Source of the DNA: Psychrobacter immobilis
GTDB taxonomy: Bacteria; Pseudomonadota; Gammaproteobacteria; Pseudomonadales; Moraxellaceae
Length of the DNA: 64,000 bases
Assembly: GCF_904846235.1 (NCBI RefSeq)
Contig: NZ_CAJGZN010000014.1
Coordinates: 35,550-99,549, forward strand
Reading direction: 5' to 3'
In this document: positions 34,584 to 44,178 of the stretch, one piece after another
Numbering within the stretch: position 1 is the first letter of the stretch
Layout of the letters: each line of letters opens with the position of its first letter
Position numbers and translations under genes: made by a program
The notes under the pieces: generated by a model
What the model was told of the DNA's origin: nothing
Seen by the model: only the letters and a program-made list of their open reading frames with translations
Databases searched by the model: none

Positions 34584-35609
34584 TTATACTAATCGGGCGC
34601 TAGCGAGTTCAGTCAATTGATATAAGCCTGTACGATAACGGTTGTCTGGTAGCGTACTCAGTGCATCTTGTGCCAGTTTAGTTTCTTCTAGAGCGCGCTG
34701 CTTACAATAAGCCAATGAGCCAGAACTACGTACCAACTCAATCAGTTGTTCAGCATTTGGTGTCTTACCTGTCTGAACGGCAATACGTAACTGCTCATAG
34801 CCTTCAGTGTCGCTGTCTTTGAGTAGCTCGAGTGCTTTGATAGTCGGTAGGGTAGGTTTGCCTTCAGCAAGATCATCGCCTAAGTTTTTGCCCATCACTT
34901 CACTGTCGCCACTATAGTCGAGCACATCATCGATAATTTGGAACGCATTACCAAAATGCTGTCCGAAATCGCCCAATGCCGTCATATATTCTGTCTTGTC
35001 TTGCAAGATAGCAGCACCTTGGGTCGCCATCATGAACAGGCGTGATGTTTTGCCATCGATAATACGTAAGTAATCTTCCTCTGTTGCGGCAGGGTTATGC
35101 TGGTGCTGTAGCTGTAATACTTCGCCTTCGGCAATGTCACAAGTCCCATCTGAGAATACTTGCAACAGTGGCAGGCTCTGAAAGCCAACCAATAGGTTGA
35201 ACGCACGAGCAATCAGATAGTCACCGACCAATACGGCAGTGGCATTGTCCCACGTCGCATTTGCTGTCGGCTTTCCACGGCGTTGCCCGGACTCATCGAT
35301 GACATCATCATGGACTAGGGTGGCGGTATGTAGCATTTCAGTGATAGCAGCTAGATGCATGGCCTTTTCTGATGGATTGTCATCGAACATACGTGCGCAA
35401 AGCAAGGTAATCAGGGGGCGCATACGTTTGCCACCAGCATTGATCACGTGTTGCGAGACGCTCATGACGAGTTGTACTTTTGAGTTCAAACTGCCAAACA
35501 CTTGCTTGTCCATTACCTCAAAGTCGTTGGCTACAATACTTTGAATATCAGCATAGCTAGGCGTCGATTGAGGGGCAGGCACGGTATTATTTAAAGAGGT
35601 GCTAGTCAT
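34584..35609 (-). CDS. ispB: Octaprenyl diphosphate synthase (trans-polyprenyl synthase)
   Basis: This 341-residue enzyme elongates farnesyl diphosphate with isopentenyl units to make the ubiquinone side chain. The two Asp-rich Mg-binding motifs are LVHDDVIDES and FQIIDDVLDYSGD, with GGKRMRP near the N-terminus. Length and all motifs are normal for IspB. Product chain length is inferred from the family, not visible here. The gene is divergent from rplU, as in many gammaproteobacteria. Confidence 0.94.
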   Translation of the reverse strand: MTSTSLNNTVPAPQSTPSYADIQSIVANDFEVMDKQVFGSLNSKVQLVMSVSQHVINAGGKRMRPLITLLCARMFDDNPSEKAMHLAAITEMLHTATLVHDDVIDESGQRRGKPTANATWDNATAVLVGDYLIARAFNLLVGFQSLPLLQVFSDGTCDIAEGEVLQLQHQHNPAATEEDYLRIIDGKTSRLFMMATQGAAILQDKTEYMTALGDFGQHFGNAFQIIDDVLDYSGDSEVMGKNLGDDLAEGKPTLPTIKALELLKDSDTEGYEQLRIAVQTGKTPNAEQLIELVRSSGSLAYCKQRALEETKLAQDALSTLPDNRYRTGLYQLTELASARLV

Positions 35610-36178
35610 AATAAATAGTCATATTAATAAGAGTAAAGAGAGTTGGTATAACCTTGACTTTATCTATCTATAGGTAAGGTATTATTTCGCTTATGATAGC
35701 ATAGCTATCTGCTTAAATTGTTGGTTAAAGTATATAGCACAAGTAGGTCAGGCGTATGATATATAGGGCTTACTATGCCTATTGAATAGAATAAAAACGA
35801 TAAGAAATGTCTTGTGTTTTACAGATATATCTTCTAGCTCATTTTAAGCTTATTGGTCACATAAATGATTCATAAAGGGCTGTAAGTAACTGATTGCATA
35901 AGTTATAATGGCCGCTGTTGGGCTTAATCTATCACTTATCATTACTATTTCTCATGTTTATATTCGCATTGTCGTTTATCGACTTTCCTTGATGAGCAGC
36001 CGTTATAGCCAAATGAGAGATGGTCATTAGTGTAACTACCTTGCAAAAACGAGAGGCGCGGCTTGCTTTTATGAGCAAAAAGCCGTAAAATCTTGCCTTT
36101 AATTTTTCCCTGTCGTGTTCGTCGTAAAAGCGTTGGTATAACATCAGCCACGGCACACGGGTTAAACGGAGTCATACA
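35610..36178. promoter_or_regulatory. ispB-rplU divergent promoter region with long rplU leader
   Basis: A TATAAT box lies at 35904-35909, about 270 bases before rplU. Downstream is a hairpin formed by CGGCTTGCT and AGCAA..AGCCG around 36059-36086. The long leader may carry regulation of the L21-L27 operon. I see no coding sequence with a ribosome site. Confidence 0.4.
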
Positions 36179-36490
36179 ATGTACGCAGTAATCAAAACTG
36201 GTGGTAAACAGCACCGTGTAGTCGTCGATGAATTGCTTAAAGTTGAACTACTAAAAGCAGAAAAAGGCGAAACAATCAAATTTGAAGACGTGTTGATGGT
36301 TGTTGACGGCGATAACGTCAAAATCGGTCAGCCTGTTGTTGACGGCGCTAGCGTAGAAGTTGAAGTTGTTGAGCATGGTCGCGGCGAAAAAATCCGTATC
36401 ATCAAGCACAACCGTCGTAAGCATTATCACAAAGAACAAGGTCACCGCCAATGGTACACCTTGTTAAAAATCAAAGCGATTAATGCCTAA
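36179..36490 (+). CDS. rplU: 50S ribosomal protein L21
   Basis: This 103-residue ribosomal protein binds 23S rRNA domain I. Typical features are the start [14 protein letters not shown] and the basic C-terminus [24 protein letters not shown] lies upstream of the ATG. rpmA follows 91 bases later, the conserved L21-L27 pair. Transcription probably starts well upstream, giving a long leader. Confidence 0.99.
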   Translation: MYAVIKTGGKQHRVVVDELLKVELLKAEKGETIKFEDVLMVVDGDNVKIGQPVVDGASVEVEVVEHGRGEKIRIIKHNRRKHYHKEQGHRQWYTLLKIKAINA

Positions 36491-36581
36491 TTATCCATTT
36501 AGCAATTATTGCTAAATAGCGCACTAAATGCTTAAGAGTTATCGCATCAGCGATAAGTCAAATTAACAAGGAGATTTTCTC

Positions 36582-36839
36582 ATGGCACATAAAAAAGCTG
36601 CCGGTTCGAGCCGTAACGGTCGTGATTCAAACCCAAAAATGCTAGGCGTAAAAATCTTTGGTGGCCAAGCTATCACAGCTGGTAACATCATCGTTCGTCA
36701 ACGTGGTACAGAATTCCATGCAGGCGAAGGCGTTGGCATGGGTCGTGACCATACTTTATTTGCACTGAATGACGGTGTTGTAAAGTTTGCGACCAAAGGT
36801 AAATTTAACCGTCGTTATGTTACGGTTGAAAACGCATAA
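36582..36839 (+). CDS. rpmA: 50S ribosomal protein L27
   Basis: This 85-residue ribosomal protein has an N-terminal tail ([16 protein letters not shown]) that reaches the peptidyl-transferase centre. AAGGAG lies about 10 bases before the ATG. It is the second gene of the rplU-rpmA operon and is followed by a strong terminator. Confidence 0.99.
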   Translation: MAHKKAAGSSRNGRDSNPKMLGVKIFGGQAITAGNIIVRQRGTEFHAGEGVGMGRDHTLFALNDGVVKFATKGKFNRRYVTVENA

Positions 36840-36887
36840 TTATCTATTTAGGTCGTTTTATTCTTTGGATAGAATGATCAGATAATT

Positions 36888-36926
36888 AAAAAAGCCCTTA
36901 CTGCCTTATGGTAGTAAGGGCTTTTT
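36888..36926 (+). terminator. Terminator of rplU-rpmA
   Basis: AAAAAAGCCCTTACTGCC and GGTAGTAAGGGCTTTTT flank a 4-base loop, with a T run after the stem. Confidence 0.92.
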
Positions 36927-37247
36927 ACGTTTGTAGGGTGATATAAATTAATAATAATTCTAAGCGATATCTTTAAAGCCACTATTAGCATAATTACTGT
37001 AGCTAATAATTATAAATGCAAACTTTTACCGTGTAACTGTATTGGTTACAAGCGTGTATGGCAGCCGTAGTAAAGATTGCAAATCATGACTAGGCGCGTA
37101 ATAAAAAAACTGGCACACTGTTGCCATTGCTGATGGTTACCAGCTTTAGCTTGGTAAAATCAGTATTTATAGAAAACAAAAATTTCAATAGAATATTTTA
37201 TTTTTAGCGACAACTTTAAAGCGATTATGCTTTTTTAGAGAGGATTT
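36927..37247. other. Spacer upstream of lolA, no gene seen
   Basis: There are 320 AT-rich bases without a supported frame. The lolA promoter should lie here; AGAGAGGA just before 37248 is its ribosome site. Confidence 0.4.
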
Positions 37248-37934
37248 ATGATGAACTTATCTACGAAAAAATCAACCAAACAAAAAATGATGAGTGGGGC
37301 TTTAGCAGGTGTATTAATGACATCGCTAGGTGTCGCAGCGCCAATGATGGCGTTGACTCAAACGGCTACAGCAGCTCCTGCTGACAACCTAACAGCTGCT
37401 AAACGTTTGAACAAATTGCTGACCAATACCAAGAGTATGACAGCCAATTTTAGTCAAACAACTAAAGGCGCGAGTAGTGGTACGTTTAAAGGCTCTATGA
37501 GTGTCCAACGTCCAAATAACTTCCGCTGGGAAACCAAGTCACCATCAGAGCAGCTGATCGTTGCTAATGGTAATTCTATGTGGGTTTATGACAAGGATTT
37601 AGAGCAAGCGACCAAGCAAAACGTCGACAGCCAAGTAGGTAATACGCCAGCTTTGCTACTGTCAGGTGATCCGAGCAAAATTGATCAAAACTTCAAAATC
37701 ACTCAGCCATATGACAACAAAAACTACTATGTACTCTATCCTAAGTCAGACAGTGCAAGTTTCAAAAGTCTTTCAATAAGCTTTAGTGGTGGCAAACCTG
37801 TCATGATGGTATTGAATGATACTTTGGGACAGACAACCTCTATTAAGTTTAGCGGTATTAAGATGAACCCAAGTATTGGTAGCAGTCAGTTTAAATTTAC
37901 ACCGCCAAAGGGTGTTGATGTGATTAATCAGTAA
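37248..37934 (+). CDS. lolA: Outer-membrane lipoprotein carrier protein LolA
   Basis: This is a 228-residue periplasmic chaperone that takes lipoproteins from the LolCDE complex and hands them to LolB. A long signal peptide is cleaved at about ATAA-PADN. The mature part shows the LolA fold: TKSMTANFSQTTKGASSGTFKGSMSVQRPNNFRWETKSP and NGNSMWVYDKDLEQ. The C-terminus lacks an obvious lipid anchor, as expected. ATG ATG occurs at the start; the first is used here. It is monocistronic, and its terminator is shared with the convergent scpB. Confidence 0.93.
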   Translation: MMNLSTKKSTKQKMMSGALAGVLMTSLGVAAPMMALTQTATAAPADNLTAAKRLNKLLTNTKSMTANFSQTTKGASSGTFKGSMSVQRPNNFRWETKSPSEQLIVANGNSMWVYDKDLEQATKQNVDSQVGNTPALLLSGDPSKIDQNFKITQPYDNKNYYVLYPKSDSASFKSLSISFSGGKPVMMVLNDTLGQTTSIKFSGIKMNPSIGSSQFKFTPPKGVDVINQ

Positions 37935-37986
37935 TTAGCAGACGTATTGCTAGGTTTTGATATCAGTTCAAAATCAGCAACGCAAT

Positions 37987-38021
37987 AAAAAGGACAGACC
38001 CTATGTGGTCTGTCCTTTTTT
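37987..38021. terminator. Bidirectional terminator between lolA and scpB
   Basis: AAAAAGGACAGACC and GGTCTGTCCTTTTT form a 14-bp stem around a 6-base loop, between convergent genes. Confidence 0.92.
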
Positions 38022-38054
38022 ATGTGAGTAACTATAGTTTGTTCAGCAGAAAAT

Positions 38055-38669
38055 TTAAGACATGGATCGTATGGTTTCCATATCTGGCATAGGTGGCAGT
38101 TCATCCAGATGGCTTAATCCAAACGCATCTAAAAACTGCGCAGTAGTATGCAGCAATGCAGGACGGCCTAGAGTATTTTTAAAGCCTTTCTCCACAATCC
38201 ATCCTTTATCGAATAACTGGCGTAGTATATTGCTCGATAATGTCACTCCGCGCACATGCTCGATATCACTGCGTGTCACAGGTTGTTTATAAGCAATGAC
38301 ACTTAGGGTTTCAAGTAAGGCTTGGCTCAAGCGTTCCTGACGCTGCGGAAAAGTACGCTGGATTAGACTGCTATAGTCATCAGATATCTGTAAACGATAA
38401 CCGCTGGCGGTCTCATGTAGCCTAAGCACACCTGTATCTAAGCGTTGTTGCAGCACTTCCAAGGTTTGCTTTAATTCTTTAGTAGATAATGACAAATGTT
38501 TCTTTAATGCGTGAGCGGTCAGCGGTGCTTCTGATACATGCAACAGTACTTCAATACGTTTACTCATCTCTTCAAGAGAATTATGCTGCGCTTCAGCTGA
38601 TGGTGATGTAGTCATAGTTGTTGATTCTAGGGTCTCATCATGTTGCTTTGGGTCTTCAATATCTACCAT
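38055..38669 (-). CDS. scpB: Segregation and condensation protein B
   Basis: This is a 204-residue kleisin-associated winged-helix protein of the SMC-ScpAB condensin. Family sequence is clear in LSQALLETLSVIAYKQPVTRSDIEHVRGV and ILRQLFDKGWIVEKGFKNTLGRPALLHTT. The N-terminal ~25 residues are a disordered Glu/Ser/Thr stretch. It follows scpA by 70 bases on the same strand. It works with ScpA and an SMC ATPase in chromosome segregation; the SMC gene is not in the window. Confidence 0.94.
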   Translation of the reverse strand: MVDIEDPKQHDETLESTTMTTSPSAEAQHNSLEEMSKRIEVLLHVSEAPLTAHALKKHLSLSTKELKQTLEVLQQRLDTGVLRLHETASGYRLQISDDYSSLIQRTFPQRQERLSQALLETLSVIAYKQPVTRSDIEHVRGVTLSSNILRQLFDKGWIVEKGFKNTLGRPALLHTTAQFLDAFGLSHLDELPPMPDMETIRSMS

Positions 38670-38739
38670 CTAAAGTATGCTCTTATTTCAATATTGTGAT
38701 TTTAATAGAGAGTAGTCTAAGAGACAGTCTTAGAGCCTA

Positions 38740-39693
38740 CTAGGCTAACCACTGTAATGTGAGATTTGTGGATTCATTATTCATATTAGTCTGATCAGAA
38801 TTATTGGAAACAGAGTTGACGACACCGCTATCTGTCTCAATATTGACCACACCAACTAACTGCCGCTTTATAAGCTCAAGTACGGCGACAAAACTCACGA
38901 CCACGCCTATTTTACCTTGTGCCTTATCCAGTAGCTCATAAAAGGAGCGCGCCCCATCTGTACTTAATTGTCTGCTAATACTGGCAATACGATCGGCAAG
39001 GGGTACTGCATCAACTTTGATCGTATGCATTTGATAGTCAGGCTGTAACTGCATTTTAAATAAGCTATCAATCAGCAAGTTAGGTGAGTAGCTTGGCAGT
39101 TCCGCATTCATAACGTCTTGACCAGGCATACTAACCATGGCCAAAAACACATCGCGCTCTAGACGTACTAGATTGTCTAGGCGCTGACTGACCACTTTGA
39201 TTTGCGCGTATTCTTCGAGGCGTTCGATCAGTTCTGCTTTTGGGTCACGCTCATCGGTAGGGGTATCAGGGGCAGGTAATAGCAGTTCGGTTTTGATAGC
39301 GATGAGCGTTGATGCCATTAGCAGATAATCACCCGCTAGCTCAAAGTGTTCGGTATCTAATTCACCGATATAAGCTAAGTACTGCTCAGTGATAGGCAAA
39401 ATGGGCATTTGGGTCAAATCGACGTTGTTCTTTTTGACCAAATACAATAGAAAATCCAATGGACCAGCAAATTGCTCTAACCAAATAGCAAAGGCTTGCG
39501 GTGGTACATACAGGTCTTCTGGCAAATGCTGCACAGGCGTTTGATAGATACGCAGCGACATATCATGGTTGACTGATTCATCATGCTCGCTCTGATTGTC
39601 CATAGACTCAGAAGTTGAATCAGCCATAGCAGATAAGGCGGCTTTAGACAAAGCCGCCTGTCTGATGTTTGGTTCATTTTGCACGTTTAGCAC
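38740..39693 (-). CDS. scpA: Segregation and condensation protein A
   Basis: This 317-residue kleisin bridges the SMC heads. The family core begins at IWLEQFAGPLDFLLYLVKKNNVDLTQMPILPITEQYLAYI and continues with AGDYLLMASTLIAIKTELLLP. The start given is a GTG at 39693, and the first ~65 residues are variable and poorly conserved, so a later start (for example the ATG of MADSTSES) is possible. trpS lies 48 bases upstream on the same strand, so trpS-scpA-scpB may be one operon, as in several related bacteria. Confidence 0.92.
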   Translation of the reverse strand: MLNVQNEPNIRQAALSKAALSAMADSTSESMDNQSEHDESVNHDMSLRIYQTPVQHLPEDLYVPPQAFAIWLEQFAGPLDFLLYLVKKNNVDLTQMPILPITEQYLAYIGELDTEHFELAGDYLLMASTLIAIKTELLLPAPDTPTDERDPKAELIERLEEYAQIKVVSQRLDNLVRLERDVFLAMVSMPGQDVMNAELPSYSPNLLIDSLFKMQLQPDYQMHTIKVDAVPLADRIASISRQLSTDGARSFYELLDKAQGKIGVVVSFVAVLELIKRQLVGVVNIETDSGVVNSVSNNSDQTNMNNESTNLTLQWLA

Positions 39694-39741
39694 CCGCTTT
39701 GATAATAAATTGCGCCAGTGAAACGACTATTCCAGCAACGA

Positions 39742-40827
39742 TTATTTAAGCTTAGCAAGCGGACGGATGCCGATAGCACGGCGAGCTTTGTCTAGTTGCT
39801 TACGACTATGGCGACGGGCTTTATCCGCACCCATCTGCAAGATTTCTTCTAGCTCTTTTGGATTGGCCATCAGCTCTTCGTAACGTGCACGGAATGGCGC
39901 GATTTCGTCATTAATCTTATCAAACAAAGCTTGCTTAGCGTCGCCCCAACCAATACCAGCGGCATAGCGCGCACGCATATCAGCAATCTCTTCAGCGGTC
40001 GCAAATGCTTTATAAATCTCAAAGATAGCTGAGTCATCAGGATCTTTTGGCTCATCAGGTAGCTGTGAGTTAGTCACAATTTTCATGATGGCTTTATGCA
40101 TCTGTTTTTCAGGACTAACTTGTGGATTTGGCTCACCGAATAGGGGAATCGTATTGCTATAGCTCTTACTCATCTTACGGCCATCAAGCCCAGTAAGCAG
40201 CGGTATATCGTTATCAACGACTGCTGATGGTAGCGTGAAAAGCGACTTATAACGATGATTAAAAGTACCTGCGATATCACGCGCCATCTCGATATGCTGC
40301 ACTTGGTCACGACCAACAGGCACGTGGGTCGCATTAAACATCAAAATATCAGCTGCCATTAGCACGGGATAACCGAATAGACCCATGGTGACACCTTGAT
40401 CAGGATCGACATCGGCTTTTTCTGTATTGATATCAACGGCTGCTTTATAGGCATGGGCGCGGTTCATCAAACCTTTGGCACATGAGCAGTTCAAGATCCA
40501 AGCAAGTTCTGGAATTTCAGGCACGTCTGACTGACGGTAGAACGTGACACGCTCAGGGTCTAAACCACAAGCAATCCATGTGGCTGCAATGGCTCTCGTC
40601 GATTCATGAATGATAGCAGGGTCATAACAACCGATAATGCCATGGTAGTCTGCCAAAAAGAAAAACGCTTCATGATCACTATTTTGAATAGACTCAATCG
40701 CTGGACGAATCGCACCAACATAGTTACCTAAATGCGGAATACCAGTTGGCTTGATACCAGTCAGGATGCGCTTGGCTTCGGTTGAAGTATCAGAAGTTTG
40801 ATTGTCAGGAGTACTGTTATTGCTCAT
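39742..40827 (-). CDS. trpS: Tryptophanyl-tRNA synthetase
   Basis: This is a 361-residue class I aminoacyl-tRNA synthetase that charges tRNA-Trp. The HIGH-equivalent is [14 protein letters not shown] near residue 33 and the KMSKS loop is [15 protein letters not shown] short Thr/Ser/Asp-rich N-terminal extension of about 18 residues precedes the catalytic domain. It heads a likely trpS-scpA-scpB unit. Confidence 0.97.
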   Translation of the reverse strand: MSNNSTPDNQTSDTSTEAKRILTGIKPTGIPHLGNYVGAIRPAIESIQNSDHEAFFFLADYHGIIGCYDPAIIHESTRAIAATWIACGLDPERVTFYRQSDVPEIPELAWILNCSCAKGLMNRAHAYKAAVDINTEKADVDPDQGVTMGLFGYPVLMAADILMFNATHVPVGRDQVQHIEMARDIAGTFNHRYKSLFTLPSAVVDNDIPLLTGLDGRKMSKSYSNTIPLFGEPNPQVSPEKQMHKAIMKIVTNSQLPDEPKDPDDSAIFEIYKAFATAEEIADMRARYAAGIGWGDAKQALFDKINDEIAPFRARYEELMANPKELEEILQMGADKARRHSRKQLDKARRAIGIRPLAKLK

Positions 40828-40935
40828 GGAAAATCCGTTATTTTGTTTATCAAATTATTATCAGTGCATAGCTAAAATGCAAAATATTAGCCGCAAAGTA
40901 TAGCAAACTTCACCAGTATTTTTGGGAATAAAGGC

Positions 40936-42024
40936 TTACTTATAGATATCAGTACGACCGTTTGGCCCATGTTTGAAGCGGCGATGAAACCACATCCACT
41001 GAGTGGGATCAATACGAATGAGTCCTTCTAAAACTTCATTGACCCGAGTGGCATCAGCGACTTCATCTTTACTTGGGTAGTTGTCTAACTCTGGTGTAAT
41101 CGTTAAATGATAATGGGGGCGTTTACCGCGCGGCAAGTTGTCAGGCGTCTGCCGATAAGTATGCAGTGCCATGACAGCTGGCGGCTTTTCTTTGCTACCC
41201 AGTTTTGCCATGCGACGCGATGCAGTAATCGTCGCGGCTGGCACACCGAAAAATGGCGCCATGACCCCTTGCTTGAGACCATAGTCTTGATCAGGAGAGT
41301 ACCAGATGACGTGTCCCGCTTTGATAGAGGTAACCAAGCTACGCATATCACGACTAGAGATTTGCTTACCAAAAATATTGGTACGACCATTATAAATAAA
41401 CCAGTCTAATAAAGGATTGTTTTGCGTACGATACATACAGTCTACAGGGAAAAACTGCGCACATAAGAGGCCACCCAAGTCTAGCATCGTATAATGTGCA
41501 CCGAGCAGGATAACTGGTCGCTGCTCATTTTGCGCATTAACAATATGCTGTAACCCTGAGATGGATACAGTTCTAGTAAATATATTGGGCCTGAACCAAG
41601 CGCATAACGTTTCAAACACACCAATGCCTTGATTGACAAAGACTTGCTTGGCCATTAATTCACGTTCAGCTTCTGGCTTCTCTGGAAATGCCAACTTCAG
41701 ATTGATTAGCGTATCACGTCTACGTGAGCCAGCAGCTTTATAAATCAATATACCGAGCTTACGACCTAGCCAAAACTGCCAACGTAACGGCAGATATATC
41801 ATGGGTAGCATTATCAAAAATAACAGCCAAATGCCCCAATTCTTTGGTGATAAAAACTGCCACTGAAATGGCTTGTTATCTGCTTGCGCTGTACGCTTAT
41901 GATTTTGAGTAATCGTCGGTGTGCCAGCAGGTATCGCAGGCGACTTAGCCGACTGTTCCATGCTAGGCGGCACGCTGCTGTTGGCAGATGGCTTGCTAGG
42001 GTCGAATTGTTCTGGCGCTTTCAT
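40936..42024 (-). CDS. Lipid A biosynthesis acyltransferase (LpxL/LpxM family)
   Basis: This is a 362-residue inner-membrane late acyltransferase that transfers a secondary acyl chain to Kdo-lipid A or its precursor. The catalytic HxxxxD motif is GAHYTMLD, followed by FPVDCMYRTQNNPLLDWFIYNGR and WYSPDQDYG. One membrane anchor (WGIWLLFLIMLPMIYLPLRW) follows a ~50-residue Pro/Ser-rich cytosolic N-terminus that is longer than usual. I start at the ATG at 42024, with AAGGA close upstream, rather than at 42057. Whether it is LpxL or LpxM cannot be decided. Confidence 0.92.
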   Translation of the reverse strand: MKAPEQFDPSKPSANSSVPPSMEQSAKSPAIPAGTPTITQNHKRTAQADNKPFQWQFLSPKNWGIWLLFLIMLPMIYLPLRWQFWLGRKLGILIYKAAGSRRRDTLINLKLAFPEKPEAERELMAKQVFVNQGIGVFETLCAWFRPNIFTRTVSISGLQHIVNAQNEQRPVILLGAHYTMLDLGGLLCAQFFPVDCMYRTQNNPLLDWFIYNGRTNIFGKQISSRDMRSLVTSIKAGHVIWYSPDQDYGLKQGVMAPFFGVPAATITASRRMAKLGSKEKPPAVMALHTYRQTPDNLPRGKRPHYHLTITPELDNYPSKDEVADATRVNEVLEGLIRIDPTQWMWFHRRFKHGPNGRTDIYK

Positions 42025-42234
42025 AATATCCTTCTGCAGCACGGTTTGAGGCATCATGGCTAATAATAAAAAGTTACTGATATGATGGGGTAGCGTTTAA
42101 TGCTTTGCAAGTTAGAATTTCTACAGACGCTCTACTTTGTAGTGTCGAAACAAGGCACTCATGTCAATTATCGCTGTAAGACAAAGCTGGTTTGATTAAG
42201 ACAATCAGATAATCAACACGCTATCAGTAGGCAT

Positions 42235-42274
42235 AAAAAAACCTTATAAGCTGTGACCAGCTTATAAGGTTTTG
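42235..42274 (-). terminator. Terminator of rplM-rpsI
   Basis: ACCTTATAAGCTG (42241-42253) and CAGCTTATAAGGT (42258-42270) form a perfect 13-bp stem. The minus strand continues into a run of T. Confidence 0.92.
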
Positions 42275-42356
42275 CAAAACCAGACTCTTATTTAACTTTG
42301 CTACTGAAGCTCTGAGAAAAAGACAACAGCAGCAAAAGGATAAGAGAGAGTTTTGA

Positions 42357-42743
42357 TTAACGTTTTGAGAACTGTGGACGTTTACGTGCTTTACGTAGAC
42401 CCAGTTTCTTACGTTCAACTTGACGTGAATCACGAGTAACAAAACCAGCTGCTTTTAGGGCAGGCTTCAAAGTTTCGTCAGCTTCGATTAATGCACGTGT
42501 GATGCCGTGGCGGATTGCGCCAGCTTGACCACTAATACCACCGCCTGCAACAGTTACATATAAGTCATATGCGTTAACAGAGTCTAGTAGTTCTAATGGC
42601 TGACGTACAACCATGCGTGAAGTTTCACGGCTGAAGTATTCGTCAAGTGGCTTACCGTTAACAACGATACTACCAGTACCTTTTGATAAAAATACACGAG
42701 CAGTAGACGTCTTGCGGCGACCAGTTCCGTAATTGCGTTCCAT
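42357..42743 (-). CDS. rpsI: 30S ribosomal protein S9
   Basis: This 128-residue ribosomal protein has a C-terminal tail ([17 protein letters not shown]) that contacts P-site tRNA. Family sequence [15 protein letters not shown] is at the N-terminus. It starts 10 bases after rplM, the conserved L13-S9 operon. Confidence 0.99.
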   Translation of the reverse strand: MERNYGTGRRKTSTARVFLSKGTGSIVVNGKPLDEYFSRETSRMVVRQPLELLDSVNAYDLYVTVAGGGISGQAGAIRHGITRALIEADETLKPALKAAGFVTRDSRQVERKKLGLRKARKRPQFSKR

Positions 42744-42753
42744 AAGTATATCC

Positions 42754-43182
42754 TTAGATGTCTAGTTCTTTAGGTTGCTGTGCAGTATGTGGATGATCAG
42801 TACCCGCATAAAGTTTCAGCTTCTTGATCATCGCATAGCCAAGAGGGCCCTTTGGAAGCATACCCTTAACTGCTTTGTGTAGAACATCTTCAGGCTTATG
42901 TGCAAGCAACTTATTGAAGTTGGTTTCTTTAATACCACCTGGGTAGCCACTGTGACGATAGTACTTTTTGTCTTGTGCTTTTTTACCCGTTACCGTGATT
43001 TTGTCAGCATTGATGACAACAATAAAGTCACCAGTATCAACGTGCGGAGTAAAAGAAGGCTTGTGCTTGCCACGTAAGCGAGTTGCGATTTGAGTGGCTA
43101 AGCGACCAAGGGTTTTGCCGTCAGCATCTACGACATACCAGTCATGGGTCACTTCAGCTGGTTTTGCACTAAGTGTTTTCAT
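42754..43182 (-). CDS. rplM: 50S ribosomal protein L13
   Basis: This 142-residue early-assembly protein of the large subunit is recognised by [24 protein letters not shown] sequence (here [16 protein letters not shown]), [11 protein letters not shown] and [11 protein letters not shown]. It is the first gene of rplM-rpsI. The 210-base upstream spacer holds the promoter and possibly an autoregulatory leader, which I cannot define. Confidence 0.99.
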   Translation of the reverse strand: MKTLSAKPAEVTHDWYVVDADGKTLGRLATQIATRLRGKHKPSFTPHVDTGDFIVVINADKITVTGKKAQDKKYYRHSGYPGGIKETNFNKLLAHKPEDVLHKAVKGMLPKGPLGYAMIKKLKLYAGTDHPHTAQQPKELDI

Positions 43183-43392
43183 GATAAAACCTTAAAATTA
43201 GAATTCGTTGAGAGTTTAGCTGGGAACGGGGCTCTCAAAAAACAGACTGCACATTATAAGCAGTAGCGCCTACGCTTGCAAGCTGCATTGGGGTTTATTT
43301 TCGCCTTATATACATTAAACTGCAGCGTCGGCCAGTTTTTAGCGGTTCTAAACATTTGTAAAATACGTTAACGGCTTTCATTAACCCGACAA

Positions 43393-44079
43393 TTATGACG
43401 ATGATAGACGATAAAGTCCAGCGACAACTTGTCCGACTTTAGTTTGTTTTAAGCATTCAAAAGCGATTGGTTGCTGAGTAACGCTTGGTTGGAGGTCTAA
43501 ATTCTCATTTAGCGACGCTTCCAATTGTTTAAGCTGTGCTGACAAATCTTTATCAGCTTCTAGATAAATTAGTGTTTCAGTATTGATTAAAGCGTTGGTA
43601 ATAAGCGCAGTCAAAATAGGCTGCCATAAATCCTGAGCATAAGGTGGATCGATAAATACGATGTCAAAGGAGCGCGCAGTCAGATGCTCTTGACGCAGTA
43701 CTTGCTCAGCAGTGCCAGTGATAATTTGATAAGAAGCAGCTTCAAGACGTAATTGCTCAGCACTCTGACGTAGCATGTTGCTTTGTGCTGGATTGATTTC
43801 GATAAATGTCGTGTGGGCCGCACCGCGAGATAATGCTTCAAATCCTAATACGCCACTGCCAGCACAGCTATCGAGTACATGGGCATCATGAATGTCAGCG
43901 AGTAGCCAGTTAAATAAAGTCTCCCGCAAGCGATCTGGGGTCGGGCGCAGGCCATCTGCATCGATGAAACTTACAATACGGCGCTTAAACTGACCACCGA
44001 TAATGCGTACATCACCCGCTGCGGCACTTTTCGCCTTACGGTTATTCTTTGGTGCGCGTCCATTTGAGGCTTTTTTCAT
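43393..44079 (-). CDS. rsmD: 16S rRNA (guanine966-N2)-methyltransferase
   Basis: This is a 228-residue SAM-dependent methyltransferase acting on G966 of 16S rRNA. Features are RIIGGQFKRR, RPTPDRLRETLFNWL, the SAM motif VLDSCAGSGVLGFEALSRGA and the catalytic DPPYAQD. A Lys-rich N-terminus of ~25 residues precedes the domain. It lies 99 bases downstream of mrdA on the same strand. Confidence 0.95.
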   Translation of the reverse strand: MKKASNGRAPKNNRKAKSAAAGDVRIIGGQFKRRIVSFIDADGLRPTPDRLRETLFNWLLADIHDAHVLDSCAGSGVLGFEALSRGAAHTTFIEINPAQSNMLRQSAEQLRLEAASYQIITGTAEQVLRQEHLTARSFDIVFIDPPYAQDLWQPILTALITNALINTETLIYLEADKDLSAQLKQLEASLNENLDLQPSVTQQPIAFECLKQTKVGQVVAGLYRLSSS

Positions 44080-44178
44080 TATCGTGTCTCGCTTACCAAT
44101 TCTTTGCTAGGTTTTACTTTACTAAGTCTTATTTCACTAGGTTTTGCTTTTTATACTATTAAGTACTTAAACGTCTAG

